From NCBI GenBank assembly GCA_964596165.1, contig CAZQTW010000077.1, positions 1 through 27,384 on the forward strand: DNA of 27,384 bases, read 5' to 3'. This DNA comes from CAYUQT01 sp964596165. Lineage in GTDB: Bacteria > Planctomycetota > Phycisphaerae > UBA1845 > JAFGLZ01. A program made the position numbers and the translations under genes. This document shows positions 8,392 to 16,523 of the stretch, one piece after another; the first letter of the stretch is position 1, and the number at the start of each line of letters is the position of its first letter. The notes under the pieces were generated by a model. It searched no databases. It was not told where the DNA came from and was given only the letters and a program-made list of their open reading frames with translations.

Positions 8392-8438
8392 CCTCAGGAT
8401 ATCGACACACGCACATGCCATTAACCTCAGGATATCGA
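8392..8438. repeat. Two 14-bp direct repeats in the regulator leader
   Basis: CCTCAGGATATCGA occurs at 8392-8405 and again, identical, at 8425-8438, 33 bp apart (seen). The downstream copy on the minus strand supplies the GAGG ribosome site of the regulator gene; the upstream copy overlaps the proposed -10. It may be a local duplication that created a second ribosome-site-like sequence, or an operator pair. Confidence 0.6.
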
Positions 8439-8462
8439 GCACAACCTTAAGAGAACATGAAG
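8429..8462 (-). promoter_or_regulatory. Promoter of the two-component operon with PmrA/QseB-like box
   Basis: Minus strand: CTTCAT-GTTCT-CTTAAG (8462-8446), then 11 nt, then TATCCT (8434-8429) as a possible -10, about 40 nt before the regulator start. Half-sites, 5-nt spacer and -10 distance match the efflux promoter at 6188-6221. This suggests autoregulation by the encoded OmpR-type protein. Confidence 0.68.
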
Positions 8463-8522
8463 CCCATGTGTGAGTCGCAGCGGCGATTGTATCACGTGGG
8501 AGAGCATGCCGGCGACCTAACG

Positions 8523-8552
8523 TTGGTTAGCGTCGTTCCAATGGGTTAGAAT
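8523..8552 (+). promoter_or_regulatory. Possible promoter for the operon starting at 8703
   Basis: TTGGTT (8523-8528), an 18-bp spacer, then TAGAAT (8547-8552) on the plus strand. The -10 matches the sigma-70 consensus at 5 of 6 positions, the -35 at only 3 of 6. It would give a leader of about 145 nt. Confidence 0.35.
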
Positions 8553-8604
8553 TGCGGTTGCGGTCTTTTCACGGAAGGCGCTGCCTGCCGTGGCCGTAAC
8601 GAGT

Positions 8605-8627
8605 CGGGCGGCGGCGTTCTCCGCCCG
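8605..8627 (+). other. Leader hairpin before the thioredoxin-like gene
   Basis: CGGGCGG and CCGCCCG form a 7-bp stem with a 9-nt loop within the presumed 5' leader of the gene at 8703. No T-run follows. Its role is unknown; in GC-rich DNA it could be fortuitous. Confidence 0.3.
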
Positions 8628-8702
8628 TGGGTCGGTCGATCACCTCCGCCGAGCCCCGGCAGTTCGACGCCGCCGAAGGCGAGCCCGAGGACGTGGGAAA
8701 CC

Positions 8703-10001
8703 ATGACGGAAATCACGCCCAGATCAGCGTGGGTCGGTCCGTTGTTCACCTGCCTGATCGTCACGTCCACCTCCGCCTGCAGGTACTCCGTTCGCGACGT
8801 CGGATTCGTCGATCTCCGCGAACCCGCCTATCGCCTCGTCCTCGTCGTCCGAGACGACACGCCCCCCGCCTGGGCCAACGCCTGTGAACAGGCGTCGTAC
8901 GCGGTTCTCCTGGACAGCAATGTGGAGTTCGGCATCACCAATCTGGACCGGCAGAAGGACCACGACGCGGTTCGCTATGTCGAGTCCCTCCGTTTGACCT
9001 CGTACCCCGCCATGGTCCTGGTCTCGCCCCAGGGACGGGCCATGAAGCTGGTTGCACCGCCGTCGCCCACACCCGACGAGCGGTTCGCCGCGGCGTGGCT
9101 GGAAGGCGCCGTCGTATCACCGTCGCGCGCGGAACTCATCCGGACCACCGTGGAAGCCTACTGCGCGATTCTGCTGATCGAGGGGGATGTTGGTTCTGAG
9201 AACGAGGAAGCCGAACGGGCAATCAGCGGCACCATTGAAGAGATCCACAAGGCGATGGGCAATCTGCCCAAGCCCATCGCAAACCCGCCCCGGATGGTGC
9301 GCGTGTCGGCGAAACACCGCACGCGGGAGAATGTCCTGCTGTGGAGCCTCGGGGTGGATCCCTCAAAGACCGAACGACCTTCCGTGGCCGTGGTCTATGG
9401 CCGGGGACGTCGCATCGGCCCCCTCTTCGAGGGACCGGGCATCACTCAGACGTCACTGATCGCCCTGGTGTCGCTCGTCGGTGAGTCGTGCGAGTGCGGA
9501 CTCGACCGTCAACAGATGCTCGGCGTGATGATTCCCCTACGCTGGGAAGACAGCGTGCAAGCCGAGGCGACCCGAAAGCTGGGCTTCGACCCGGAGAATC
9601 CCATGGTGAGGACGGAGGTGGCCCAAATCCTGGCCATGGGTCGAGGCAGACCGGTAGGTCAGGAAGACGGTGACGGATTCGACCTGATGGGTTACAGTGA
9701 GCAGGTCGTAAGACTTCGCTCGGATTCAGACGATAGGGGTGCCGAAGCGGATCCGGTCGCGAAAGAAGACTCCGAGACGGCGACCTCGGCAGCATCTCAG
9801 CCCGAAGCTTCGGAATCGAAACCGGTGATCGTTGCATCCGAAGCCGCGGGGCGGACCAAGACGGCCTCCATTGTCGGCATGGAAGACCGTCAGGCCGACC
9901 GAAGCCTCGGCACGGCATGGCTCGTGGGCGGTGCTCTGGCGATGTTGATCCTCGTGGGCGGCGCATATATCCTCCTGCGGGCCCGAGGGAGGGCGGCATG
10001 A
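8703..10001 (+). CDS. Membrane-anchored protein, thioredoxin-like fold inferred, CxC motif; paralogue of the 16524 gene
   Basis: 432 aa, not assignable to a named family. Residues 1-26 form a signal sequence ending in STSAC (possible lipoprotein or signal peptidase I site). Next comes a conserved opening shared with the protein at 16524-17567 (C-x4-RD-x-G/A-F/Y...EP...LVLVV). About 45-120 reads as beta-alpha-beta and then a YPAMVLVSPQGR segment like the cis-Pro strand of thioredoxins, but no CxxC is present; the fold is inferred. About 240-285 is the best conserved block (VAVVYGRGRRIGPLFEGPGIT...LVGESCECG) with a CxC. A charged, low-complexity linker (330-400) leads to a C-terminal TM (about 408-426) ending RARGRAA. 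The bulk is therefore predicted outside the cytoplasmic membrane. Its stop overlaps the start of the permease gene (ATGA), so it probably works with that exporter. The ribosome site (GTGGGA) is weak. Confidence 0.72.
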   Translation: MTEITPRSAWVGPLFTCLIVTSTSACRYSVRDVGFVDLREPAYRLVLVVRDDTPPAWANACEQASYAVLLDSNVEFGITNLDRQKDHDAVRYVESLRLTSYPAMVLVSPQGRAMKLVAPPSPTPDERFAAAWLEGAVVSPSRAELIRTTVEAYCAILLIEGDVGSENEEAERAISGTIEEIHKAMGNLPKPIANPPRMVRVSAKHRTRENVLLWSLGVDPSKTERPSVAVVYGRGRRIGPLFEGPGITQTSLIALVSLVGESCECGLDRQQMLGVMIPLRWEDSVQAEATRKLGFDPENPMVRTEVAQILAMGRGRPVGQEDGDGFDLMGYSEQVVRLRSDSDDRGAEADPVAKEDSETATSAASQPEASESKPVIVASEAAGRTKTASIVGMEDRQADRSLGTAWLVGGALAMLILVGGAYILLRARGRAA

Positions 10002-11143
10002 CCACGTTTCATTTGATCCTCAAGGAGATCCGCCACCGAAAGGTGAACTTTCTCCTGGGCCTGCTCGGCGTCGCGGTGGCCGCCACGCTCTTTGTATTCT
10101 TCTTCACGGCCGCGGACGCGTCGAGGAGGGAAACCGCACGGTTGATGCGCGACATCGGTCTGAACCTGCGAATCCTCCCCAAGAACACGGATATGAACCG
10201 ATTCTGGGCGGTGGGCTTCAGCGACCAGACGATGCCGGAGGCGTTTGTCGATCGGCTCGCCTCGCAACGAGGTCTGAACTACACGCACCTTCAGGCAACC
10301 CTTCAGAAGCGATATGAATGGCGCAACCGCCACGTCATTCTGACCGGCATCCGGCCGGAGGTCTCTCCTCCCGACCGACCCGAGGCCTCCATGACGTTCA
10401 AGGTGGAGCCCGGGACCGCGTACGTCGGCTTCGAGCTGGCCCGAGAATTCGGGCTCAAGAAGGGCCAGTCCATCGAACTCGGCGGAAAGACTCTGCGAAT
10501 TGAGAGGTGTCTTTCCGAGACGGGTACCGATGACGACATTCGCATTTACGGCCACCTCCGCGACGTCCAGGACGTTTTGAAGCTCCCCGGTCAGATCAAT
10601 GAGATCAGGGCTTTGAACTGCCTTTGTCTCAACGTCAACCAAGACCCGATCATCGCGTTGCGCGAGCAGCTTGATCGGACGCTGCCGGAGACCAAGGTGA
10701 TTCAAATGAAGGCGATTGCCGATGCGAGAGAAAACCAGCGCCGCATGGTGGAGCGGTATCTCTCATTCGTCATGCCGTTTGTGCTCGTCCTGAGCGTCGT
10801 CTGGGTGGGCCTGCTAGCGATGGTCAACGTCCGTGAACGACGGCAGGAGATCGGCATCCTCCGAGCAATCGGGCATGGCTCGGGCATCATCGCCACCCTG
10901 TTCCTCGGTAAGGCGATCGTGGTGGGCATAATCGGGGCCGTTCTCGGCTTCGCCGTGGGAACGTGTCTGGCGACCGTCTTCGGCCCGGACATCTTCCGGA
11001 TGGTATCCAAGACGATCGTCCCCATGTATTCGTTGCTGGGCTGGTCATTGCTGATCGCCTCGGTGTTCTCCGCCCTGGCGAGTTTCGTCCCGACGAGTCT
11101 GGCCATCACGCAGGATCCGGCGATCACGCTGAGTCAGGAGTAA
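9998..11143 (+). CDS. ABC transporter permease, FtsX/MacB-like
   Basis: 381 aa. TM1 about 18-40 (LLGLLGVAVAATLFVFFF), an extracytoplasmic domain about 41-260, then three TMs of an FtsX domain: about 262-282 with the following VRERRQEIGILRAIGHGSG, about 290-325, and about 345-370, ending near ITLSQE. The four-helix layout and the REIGILRAIG-type coupling motif identify the MacB/LolCE/FtsX superfamily. Start ATG 9998 has GAGGGAGG just upstream and overlaps the previous stop by 4 nt. The matching ATPase follows 2 nt after the stop. The periplasmic domain differs from the MacB_PCD of the pump permease at 2658-4025, so this is a separate exporter or mechanotransmitter; no adaptor or outer-membrane gene accompanies it. 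Confidence 0.9.
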   Translation: MTTFHLILKEIRHRKVNFLLGLLGVAVAATLFVFFFTAADASRRETARLMRDIGLNLRILPKNTDMNRFWAVGFSDQTMPEAFVDRLASQRGLNYTHLQATLQKRYEWRNRHVILTGIRPEVSPPDRPEASMTFKVEPGTAYVGFELAREFGLKKGQSIELGGKTLRIERCLSETGTDDDIRIYGHLRDVQDVLKLPGQINEIRALNCLCLNVNQDPIIALREQLDRTLPETKVIQMKAIADARENQRRMVERYLSFVMPFVLVLSVVWVGLLAMVNVRERRQEIGILRAIGHGSGIIATLFLGKAIVVGIIGAVLGFAVGTCLATVFGPDIFRMVSKTIVPMYSLLGWSLLIASVFSALASFVPTSLAITQDPAITLSQE

Positions 11144-11145
11144 TC

Positions 11146-11808
11146 GTGCTTCGGCTTGAACACGTCAGCAAGACCTTTCGGAAACGCACGCGCCGCATAC
11201 CGGTGTTGGACGACATCAACATCGACATCGCCCCGGCGGAGTTTGTCGTGGTCCGCGGACCGAGCGGTAGCGGCAAGACCACGCTCCTGCTGACGATCGG
11301 CGGGATGCTCCGACCGACCGCCGGCCGGGTCTTTATCGACAGCAAGGACGTCTACGCCCTAAGCGAACGAGAACGGACGCGATTTCGAGCGGAGTCCATC
11401 GGCTTCGTCTTCCAGATGTTTCACCTCGTGCCTCACCTGACTGTCATGGAAAACGTGCTTTTGCCCGCCGCGGTTAGAGGCAAAAGGGATTCGCGGCGAC
11501 GGGCCGGCGAACTCCTACAACGGTTGGGCCTCGTGGATCGCCAGGACCACAAACCTTCAGAGCTCAGCACCGGCGAAAGACAACGAGTGGCGCTGGCCAG
11601 GGCAATGATCACGCAACCGCGATTGATCCTGGCCGACGAGCCGACGGGGAATCTGGATCCCGACAATGCAGCCGAAGTGATGCGACACCTGGCCGATTTC
11701 CACAAAGGCGGGGGCACTGTGATTGTCGTCACCCACGGAACCTCCGCAGACGCCCACGCCGACCGCATTCTGCTCCTGAAGGATCATCATCTTCAGACGT
11801 CGTCGTGA
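11146..11808 (+). CDS. ABC transporter ATP-binding protein (LolD/MacB-like)
   Basis: 220 aa. Walker A GPSGSGKTT (about 37-45), Q-loop FVFQ, Walker B LILADEPTGNLD and H-loop VTHG are intact. The signature reads LSTGERQRV in place of LSGGQ, a conservative variant seen in some LolD-like ATPases. Start GTG 11146 is chosen because AGGAG ends 5 nt upstream and the frame before it overlaps the permease; the permease stop is at 11141-11143. Pairs with the FtsX-type permease immediately upstream to form an exporter or a periplasmic mechanotransmission machine. Confidence 0.92.
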   Translation: MLRLEHVSKTFRKRTRRIPVLDDINIDIAPAEFVVVRGPSGSGKTTLLLTIGGMLRPTAGRVFIDSKDVYALSERERTRFRAESIGFVFQMFHLVPHLTVMENVLLPAAVRGKRDSRRRAGELLQRLGLVDRQDHKPSELSTGERQRVALARAMITQPRLILADEPTGNLDPDNAAEVMRHLADFHKGGGTVIVVTHGTSADAHADRILLLKDHHLQTSS

Positions 11809-11830
11809 GAGGGACTGTCGGATCGGAGAA

Positions 11831-11850
11831 CCCATCCGATAGCGGATGGG
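11831..11850 (+). other. Perfect hairpin between the ABC ATPase and the PQQ-methyltransferase genes
   Basis: CCCATCCG-ATAG-CGGATGGG, an 8-bp perfect stem with a 4-nt loop, in the 63-nt gap. No T-run follows, so it is not a classical terminator. It may set the boundary for RNA decay or partial termination and so change the ratio of the exporter to the 1545-aa protein downstream. Confidence 0.55.
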
Positions 11851-11871
11851 AGGCTCTGGGGAGCGTGAACG

Positions 11872-14800
11872 ATGCAACGGAATTCCATCGGTTTCAATCG
11901 GTCGGCCCGTGAAGCAAGGCGGTTGTCTGCCGTGGCGGCCACTTGCCTCGTAGCCATCCTGCTGACGAACAACCCGCTTCGTGCGGCGAATTGGCCGACG
12001 TACCGGGCGGACAGCGCGCGATCCGGCATCACCACGGAGTCCGTCGCTCCTCCACTCTCACTGCAATGGACCCGGACATCGGCTCACGCACCAAGACCCG
12101 CCTGGCCCAAGCCCGCCGAAGAGCGGCACCGCATGGAGTTCGACCGCGCCTTTTTCACGACGATCGCGGACGGATTGGTCTATTTCGGCTCGTCCGTCGA
12201 CGACACGGTAACCGCCCTCGATGCCGCAACGGGCCAGGTCAAGTGGGTCTTCTTCACGCAGGGCCCGGTACGATTCGCTCCCTCCGTCTGGAACGGCCGC
12301 GTCTACGTCGGGTCCGACGACGGTCTTGTTTACTGTTTGACGGCCGTCGAGGGCAAGGTGATCTGGACGTATCGCCCCGGCCCGAGCGACGAGAGGGTAA
12401 TCGGCAACGGACGAATGATCTCGCGGTGGCCGATCCGCACAAGCGTGTTGGTTGACGGCGGCGTCGTCTACTTCGGTGCGGGCGTGTTTCCCGCCGACGG
12501 TCTCTTTGTCTGCGCCCTTAAGGCCGAGGACGGAAGCGTGCTCTGGAAGAACGATTCGATCGACGACAAGACACATGAGCTGATCTACGGCGGGGTCACG
12601 CGCCAGGGGTATCTGATCGCTTCGGAGGCCAACCTTTACGTGCCCGCGGGGCGCGCCATGCCTGTCGCGTTCGACCGAAAGACAGGCAGATTTCTCTATG
12701 TCTGTGATGCAGGCGACAAGACGGGCGGGTCGTGGGCGCTGGTCAGCGGCGGCGAACTGATCGCCGGCGTCGACAACTCGGGAACGCCGGCCAAGGTGGC
12801 TTACAAGGAGGGCGCGGGCACGCCCGACCGGGACTCGTTCGCGTGGTTCCCCGGGATCGACATGATCGTCGCACCTGAAATGACCTACATGCTGACGGAC
12901 AATGGCGTCTATGCCATCGATCGAAAGGCCTACGCGACGATGCGGGAGAGGGCCCACAACCTTGGACAACAGAAGCGTGTGTTGGCGAAAACGATTCAGG
13001 TCAACCGAGATCAGTTTGCCAAGGCGACGGCGGAGAAACGGAGGGACCTGGAGAAACGGACAGCCGAGGCCGGCAAGAAGATCGCTGAGATAGACGCGGA
13101 GGTTGATCGCCTCAAGGCCCAACTGTATTCCTGGCGGCACGTGGCGAAAGACCTTCAGGCCGTGATCCTGGCCGGAAACGTGGTCTTCGCCGGTGGACAA
13201 GGAATCGCAACCGCCCTGAACGCCAAAACCGGCGAGGTCCTGTGGAACGGCGAAGTGGACGGAACGGCGGTCGGGCTGTCGGCGGCCGGCGGACGCGTCT
13301 ATGTCAGCACCGATCGAGGCACCATCCATTGCTTTGGACCGGCTGGGAACGTACCGGCGAAGGTCGTTGAGAAAAGGATCGATCCCCCCGGCCGCCCCAG
13401 GGAAAGGTCTGTTCCCCTTCGAAACGCCATCGCCGACAACAGGGTCAAGCAAGCCGGCACCGACAAAGGCTGGTGTCTGATGCTGGGCTGCGGCGACGGA
13501 CGGCTTGCGGTCGAATTGGCCAAGGCCTCGCAATTCAAGATCATCGGCCTGGAATCCGATCCGGCGAAGCTGGCGCGAGCCAGGCAGACGCTGCACGCCG
13601 CCGGCTTGCTGGGGGCTCGCGTCACCGTCGAGCCCTGGAATCTGGCGGAGCTTCCCGACTACTTTGCCAACATCATCACTTCGGGTGAAACGATGTCGGC
13701 GGAGGCACTTGCCGCCTCGTCGCAACAGATCTTTCGCCTGCTTCGACCGTTCGGCGGAGTAGTGTGTCTCGGTCAGCCGAAGGGCATGTCCGCCGACTGG
13801 AACGAGGAAAACCTCACCAAGTTGGCCGACGCGCTGAAGGCGGCCGGTCTCACCAACGTTCAGGTCTCGAAGGAGGACGGGCTTGGGGTCTTCGGCGTTC
13901 GCGGCAAACTTGACAGCGCCGGGGTCTGGACCCAACTCTACGCCGGTCCGCACAACACGGCCTGCTCGGACGATATGCTGGCCGTCGCGCCGTTCAACGT
14001 GCTCTGGTACGGCGAGCCGGGACCCGAATCCATGGTCGAGCGACACGCGCGCAACACGAGTCCTGTCGCGGCCAACGGTCGACTGTACGTCCAAGGAGAG
14101 GAGGTCGTCACGGGCATCGACGCCTATAACGGGACCATCTTGTGGAGGCGGGAGATCCCCGGCGCGGTTCGCGTCCGTGCGGACGTGGACGGCGGAAACC
14201 TGGCTGTTCAGGATGACACGCTCTACGTGGCCGCCGAAGACAAGTGCTATAGGATCGACGGCCGGACGGGTCGGGTCCGGAAGGTCTACGACCTTCCCGT
14301 CTCATCCGACGGGGCGCCCCGTCGTTGGGGATACCTGGCTGCCGCGGGCGACGTGCTGCTGGGATCGGCGGCCTTCCCATTGAAGAACGACTATGCCGCC
14401 GTCTGGAAAGCCCTCGTCAAGGACACACAATGGAAAGACAAGGCCGAGATTCCGCCTGAGTTCGCCGGCTCGCTGGAGCGCCTCAAGGCCAAGTACCCGA
14501 TCCCGGACAAGCTTGCCCGCGCCGAGCTCCAGCGATCCGGAGAGCTATGGCGCATGGTCGCGGACTTCCCGGCATGGGGAAGCGAGAAAGGCCCCAAGGA
14601 TTCCGTCACCAACCGAATGCTGGTAAGCGACATCGTCTTCGCCATTGATTCGAAGAAAGAAGGAGCGCCGCTGTGGGTCTATCGCGGGAAACAGATCCCG
14701 CAGATTTCGATCACGGTCGGCGACGGCATCGTGTACTTCGTCGACAACGGCATCACGAATGAGCAGAAGGCCTCGGCGATCGGCGAAAAGCAGGCGCTCA

Positions 14801-16509
14801 TCGCCAAGGGAGTCCACGAAGTCGGCGACGAGGTCAACGCCGGAAAAGGCATCGAGGACGTCCGACTCGTGGTCGCCCTTGACCTTGCCACGGGCAAGAC
14901 GCTCTGGACCAAGCCCCTTGACCTAACGGGATGCGGAGGGGACAAGCTGGGAACGGCCTACCAGGACGGGCTGCTCGCGTTCTTCGGACACTTTAGCAAC
15001 CACGATAAAGGTCTGTTTGCCGCCAATTCGCTCCGCTGGCGCCGGATCACGACGATCGATGCGAAGAACGGCGAGGTGGTCTGGTCGCGACCACTGAACT
15101 ATCTGCGTCGCCCGGTGATCGTCGGCGACACGATTATCATCGAACCCCGGGCTTGCGATCTGCGGACCGGCAAGATCCGGATGCGACCGCACCCGATCAC
15201 CGGCGAGCCGGTCCCGTGGGAATTCTTCAGACCCGGACACAGTTGCAGCATCACGTCGGCCTCACCGAACTGCATCTACTATCGTTCATACTGCGGGGCC
15301 ATCTATGACCTAAGGCGCGACGCCGGCGTGGGACTGTTCGGCGGCATCCGCCCCGGATGCTGGCTCAACATGGTCGCGGCCAACGGCCTCCTGATGATGC
15401 CGGAGTACAGTTCCGGTTGCACGTGCTCGTTCCCGCTGCGATGCTCCGTCACGTTGAAGCCCGGATCCGCAAAACCCGACGCGGGATGGACGGTCTTTGT
15501 CACGCACGGTCCTGAGACGCCGGCGAGGCATTTTGCCGTCAACTTCGGGGCGCCGGGCGACCGGCGGGACGAGTCGGGCACGATGTGGTTCGGCTGGCCG
15601 CGTCCCAAGGCCGACTACGGCGTGAAGTTCGTGCTCGACCAGACCATACTCCCGGATATGGGCTACTTCTGTCAGGACGTCGGGAACACTCCCGTGGACG
15701 GAACGGTAAACCCGTGGCTGTTCACGTCCGGCTGCATCGGCTTGAGCCGGTGTGAGATGACGCTGATAGACGACATCTGGTCGGATGGGCCCGGCACATA
15801 TACGGTTCGGCTCGGATTCGCCGCCCCCGCCGGAGATGTCCCCGGCAAGCGCGTGTTCGACATCACGTTGCAGGGTCGGGTGGTGGCCGCGGACTTCGAC
15901 ATCGCCAAGGAAGCCGGCGGCGTCGGGAAAGCCCTTGTGAAGGAGTTCAAAGGGATTCCCGTGACGAGCCGCCTCAAGATCGAGCTGGTCGCCAAGGGCT
16001 CCGGTGTCACTGCGGCTCAGGCCCCGTTGATCAACTGTGTGGAAGCGATCCGAGAGGATGGTTCCCCGGCGGAGATTCGAGTCCAGTCCAAACCGCTCTC
16101 CGAGCAGGAAGCGAATGCCCTGCTGGCGAGCGCCAAGGCCAGGCTCGATGAGAAGAAGACCGACGAGGCCATCGGCTTGTACCACGCCCTGCTCGACGGC
16201 GCGCCGTCGGTCAATCTGAAAGTCGCGGCGCTGGAAGGAATCGCGACCATTGGAAACGCGAAGTCCTTGAGCCGGGTCGCGCTCTATTGCAGAGATACCG
16301 CGCCGATCCTTCACAACTATCAGTCCGCATCCGATGAGCTTCGCGTGGCCGGCGCGAAAGCCCTTGTGGCGATTGCCCTGAACCTCGCAATCGAAAGCAA
16401 GGACCGGTCCGTCCGCATGCTCCGCCACGCGAAGACGCTCACAAAAGACGCGTCCGTTCGGTCGCGTGCGACCGAGGCATTGTCCAGGCTGGGGGTCAAG
16501 GAAGGCTGA
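11872..16509 (+). CDS. Secreted PQQ-type beta-propeller / methyltransferase / malectin-like / TPR fusion protein
   Basis: 1545 aa. Signal sequence about 15-38. First propeller about 40-345 and 425-490 with PQQ-like repeats (TALDAATGQVKW, VYVGSDDGLVYCL); a coiled coil about 356-423 interrupts it. A class I SAM methyltransferase-like domain about 533-660 has an intact glycine loop LMLGCGDGR and an acidic residue at the next strand end (IIGLESD). Second propeller about 680-1200 (VVTGIDAYNGTILWRR, VVALDLATGKTLW) ends in a Cys-rich SGCTCSFPLRC. A malectin-like sandwich about 1260-1400 has FDITLQGRVVAADFDI...KEFKGIPV. The C-terminal about 1415-1545 is TPR/HEAT-like. PQQ-like repeats alone do not prove cofactor binding. 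Start ATG 11872 has GGGGAG about 9 nt upstream. A methyltransferase exported from the SAM-containing cytoplasm is odd; it may bind another ligand. Confidence 0.85.
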   Translation: MQRNSIGFNRSAREARRLSAVAATCLVAILLTNNPLRAANWPTYRADSARSGITTESVAPPLSLQWTRTSAHAPRPAWPKPAEERHRMEFDRAFFTTIADGLVYFGSSVDDTVTALDAATGQVKWVFFTQGPVRFAPSVWNGRVYVGSDDGLVYCLTAVEGKVIWTYRPGPSDERVIGNGRMISRWPIRTSVLVDGGVVYFGAGVFPADGLFVCALKAEDGSVLWKNDSIDDKTHELIYGGVTRQGYLIASEANLYVPAGRAMPVAFDRKTGRFLYVCDAGDKTGGSWALVSGGELIAGVDNSGTPAKVAYKEGAGTPDRDSFAWFPGIDMIVAPEMTYMLTDNGVYAIDRKAYATMRERAHNLGQQKRVLAKTIQVNRDQFAKATAEKRRDLEKRTAEAGKKIAEIDAEVDRLKAQLYSWRHVAKDLQAVILAGNVVFAGGQGIATALNAKTGEVLWNGEVDGTAVGLSAAGGRVYVSTDRGTIHCFGPAGNVPAKVVEKRIDPPGRPRERSVPLRNAIADNRVKQAGTDKGWCLMLGCGDGRLAVELAKASQFKIIGLESDPAKLARARQTLHAAGLLGARVTVEPWNLAELPDYFANIITSGETMSAEALAASSQQIFRLLRPFGGVVCLGQPKGMSADWNEENLTKLADALKAAGLTNVQVSKEDGLGVFGVRGKLDSAGVWTQLYAGPHNTACSDDMLAVAPFNVLWYGEPGPESMVERHARNTSPVAANGRLYVQGEEVVTGIDAYNGTILWRREIPGAVRVRADVDGGNLAVQDDTLYVAAEDKCYRIDGRTGRVRKVYDLPVSSDGAPRRWGYLAAAGDVLLGSAAFPLKNDYAAVWKALVKDTQWKDKAEIPPEFAGSLERLKAKYPIPDKLARAELQRSGELWRMVADFPAWGSEKGPKDSVTNRMLVSDIVFAIDSKKEGAPLWVYRGKQIPQISITVGDGIVYFVDNGITNEQKASAIGEKQALIAKGVHEVGDEVNAGKGIEDVRLVVALDLATGKTLWTKPLDLTGCGGDKLGTAYQDGLLAFFGHFSNHDKGLFAANSLRWRRITTIDAKNGEVVWSRPLNYLRRPVIVGDTIIIEPRACDLRTGKIRMRPHPITGEPVPWEFFRPGHSCSITSASPNCIYYRSYCGAIYDLRRDAGVGLFGGIRPGCWLNMVAANGLLMMPEYSSGCTCSFPLRCSVTLKPGSAKPDAGWTVFVTHGPETPARHFAVNFGAPGDRRDESGTMWFGWPRPKADYGVKFVLDQTILPDMGYFCQDVGNTPVDGTVNPWLFTSGCIGLSRCEMTLIDDIWSDGPGTYTVRLGFAAPAGDVPGKRVFDITLQGRVVAADFDIAKEAGGVGKALVKEFKGIPVTSRLKIELVAKGSGVTAAQAPLINCVEAIREDGSPAEIRVQSKPLSEQEANALLASAKARLDEKKTDEAIGLYHALLDGAPSVNLKVAALEGIATIGNAKSLSRVALYCRDTAPILHNYQSASDELRVAGAKALVAIALNLAIESKDRSVRMLRHAKTLTKDASVRSRATEALSRLGVKEG

Positions 16510-16523
16510 CATCGCGGTGATGT

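Noticed and set aside
12058..14094. 678-aa open frame on the minus strand
   Set aside because: Antisense to the 1545-aa propeller protein, whose domains are clear; the antisense translation has no recognisable domain. Long antisense frames are expected in GC-rich coding DNA.
11872..16509. Genuine quinoprotein dehydrogenase
   Set aside because: PQQ-like blades are present, but the catalytic Asp/Glu and vicinal Cys-Cys pattern of quinoprotein alcohol dehydrogenases could not be identified; the blades are treated as structural.
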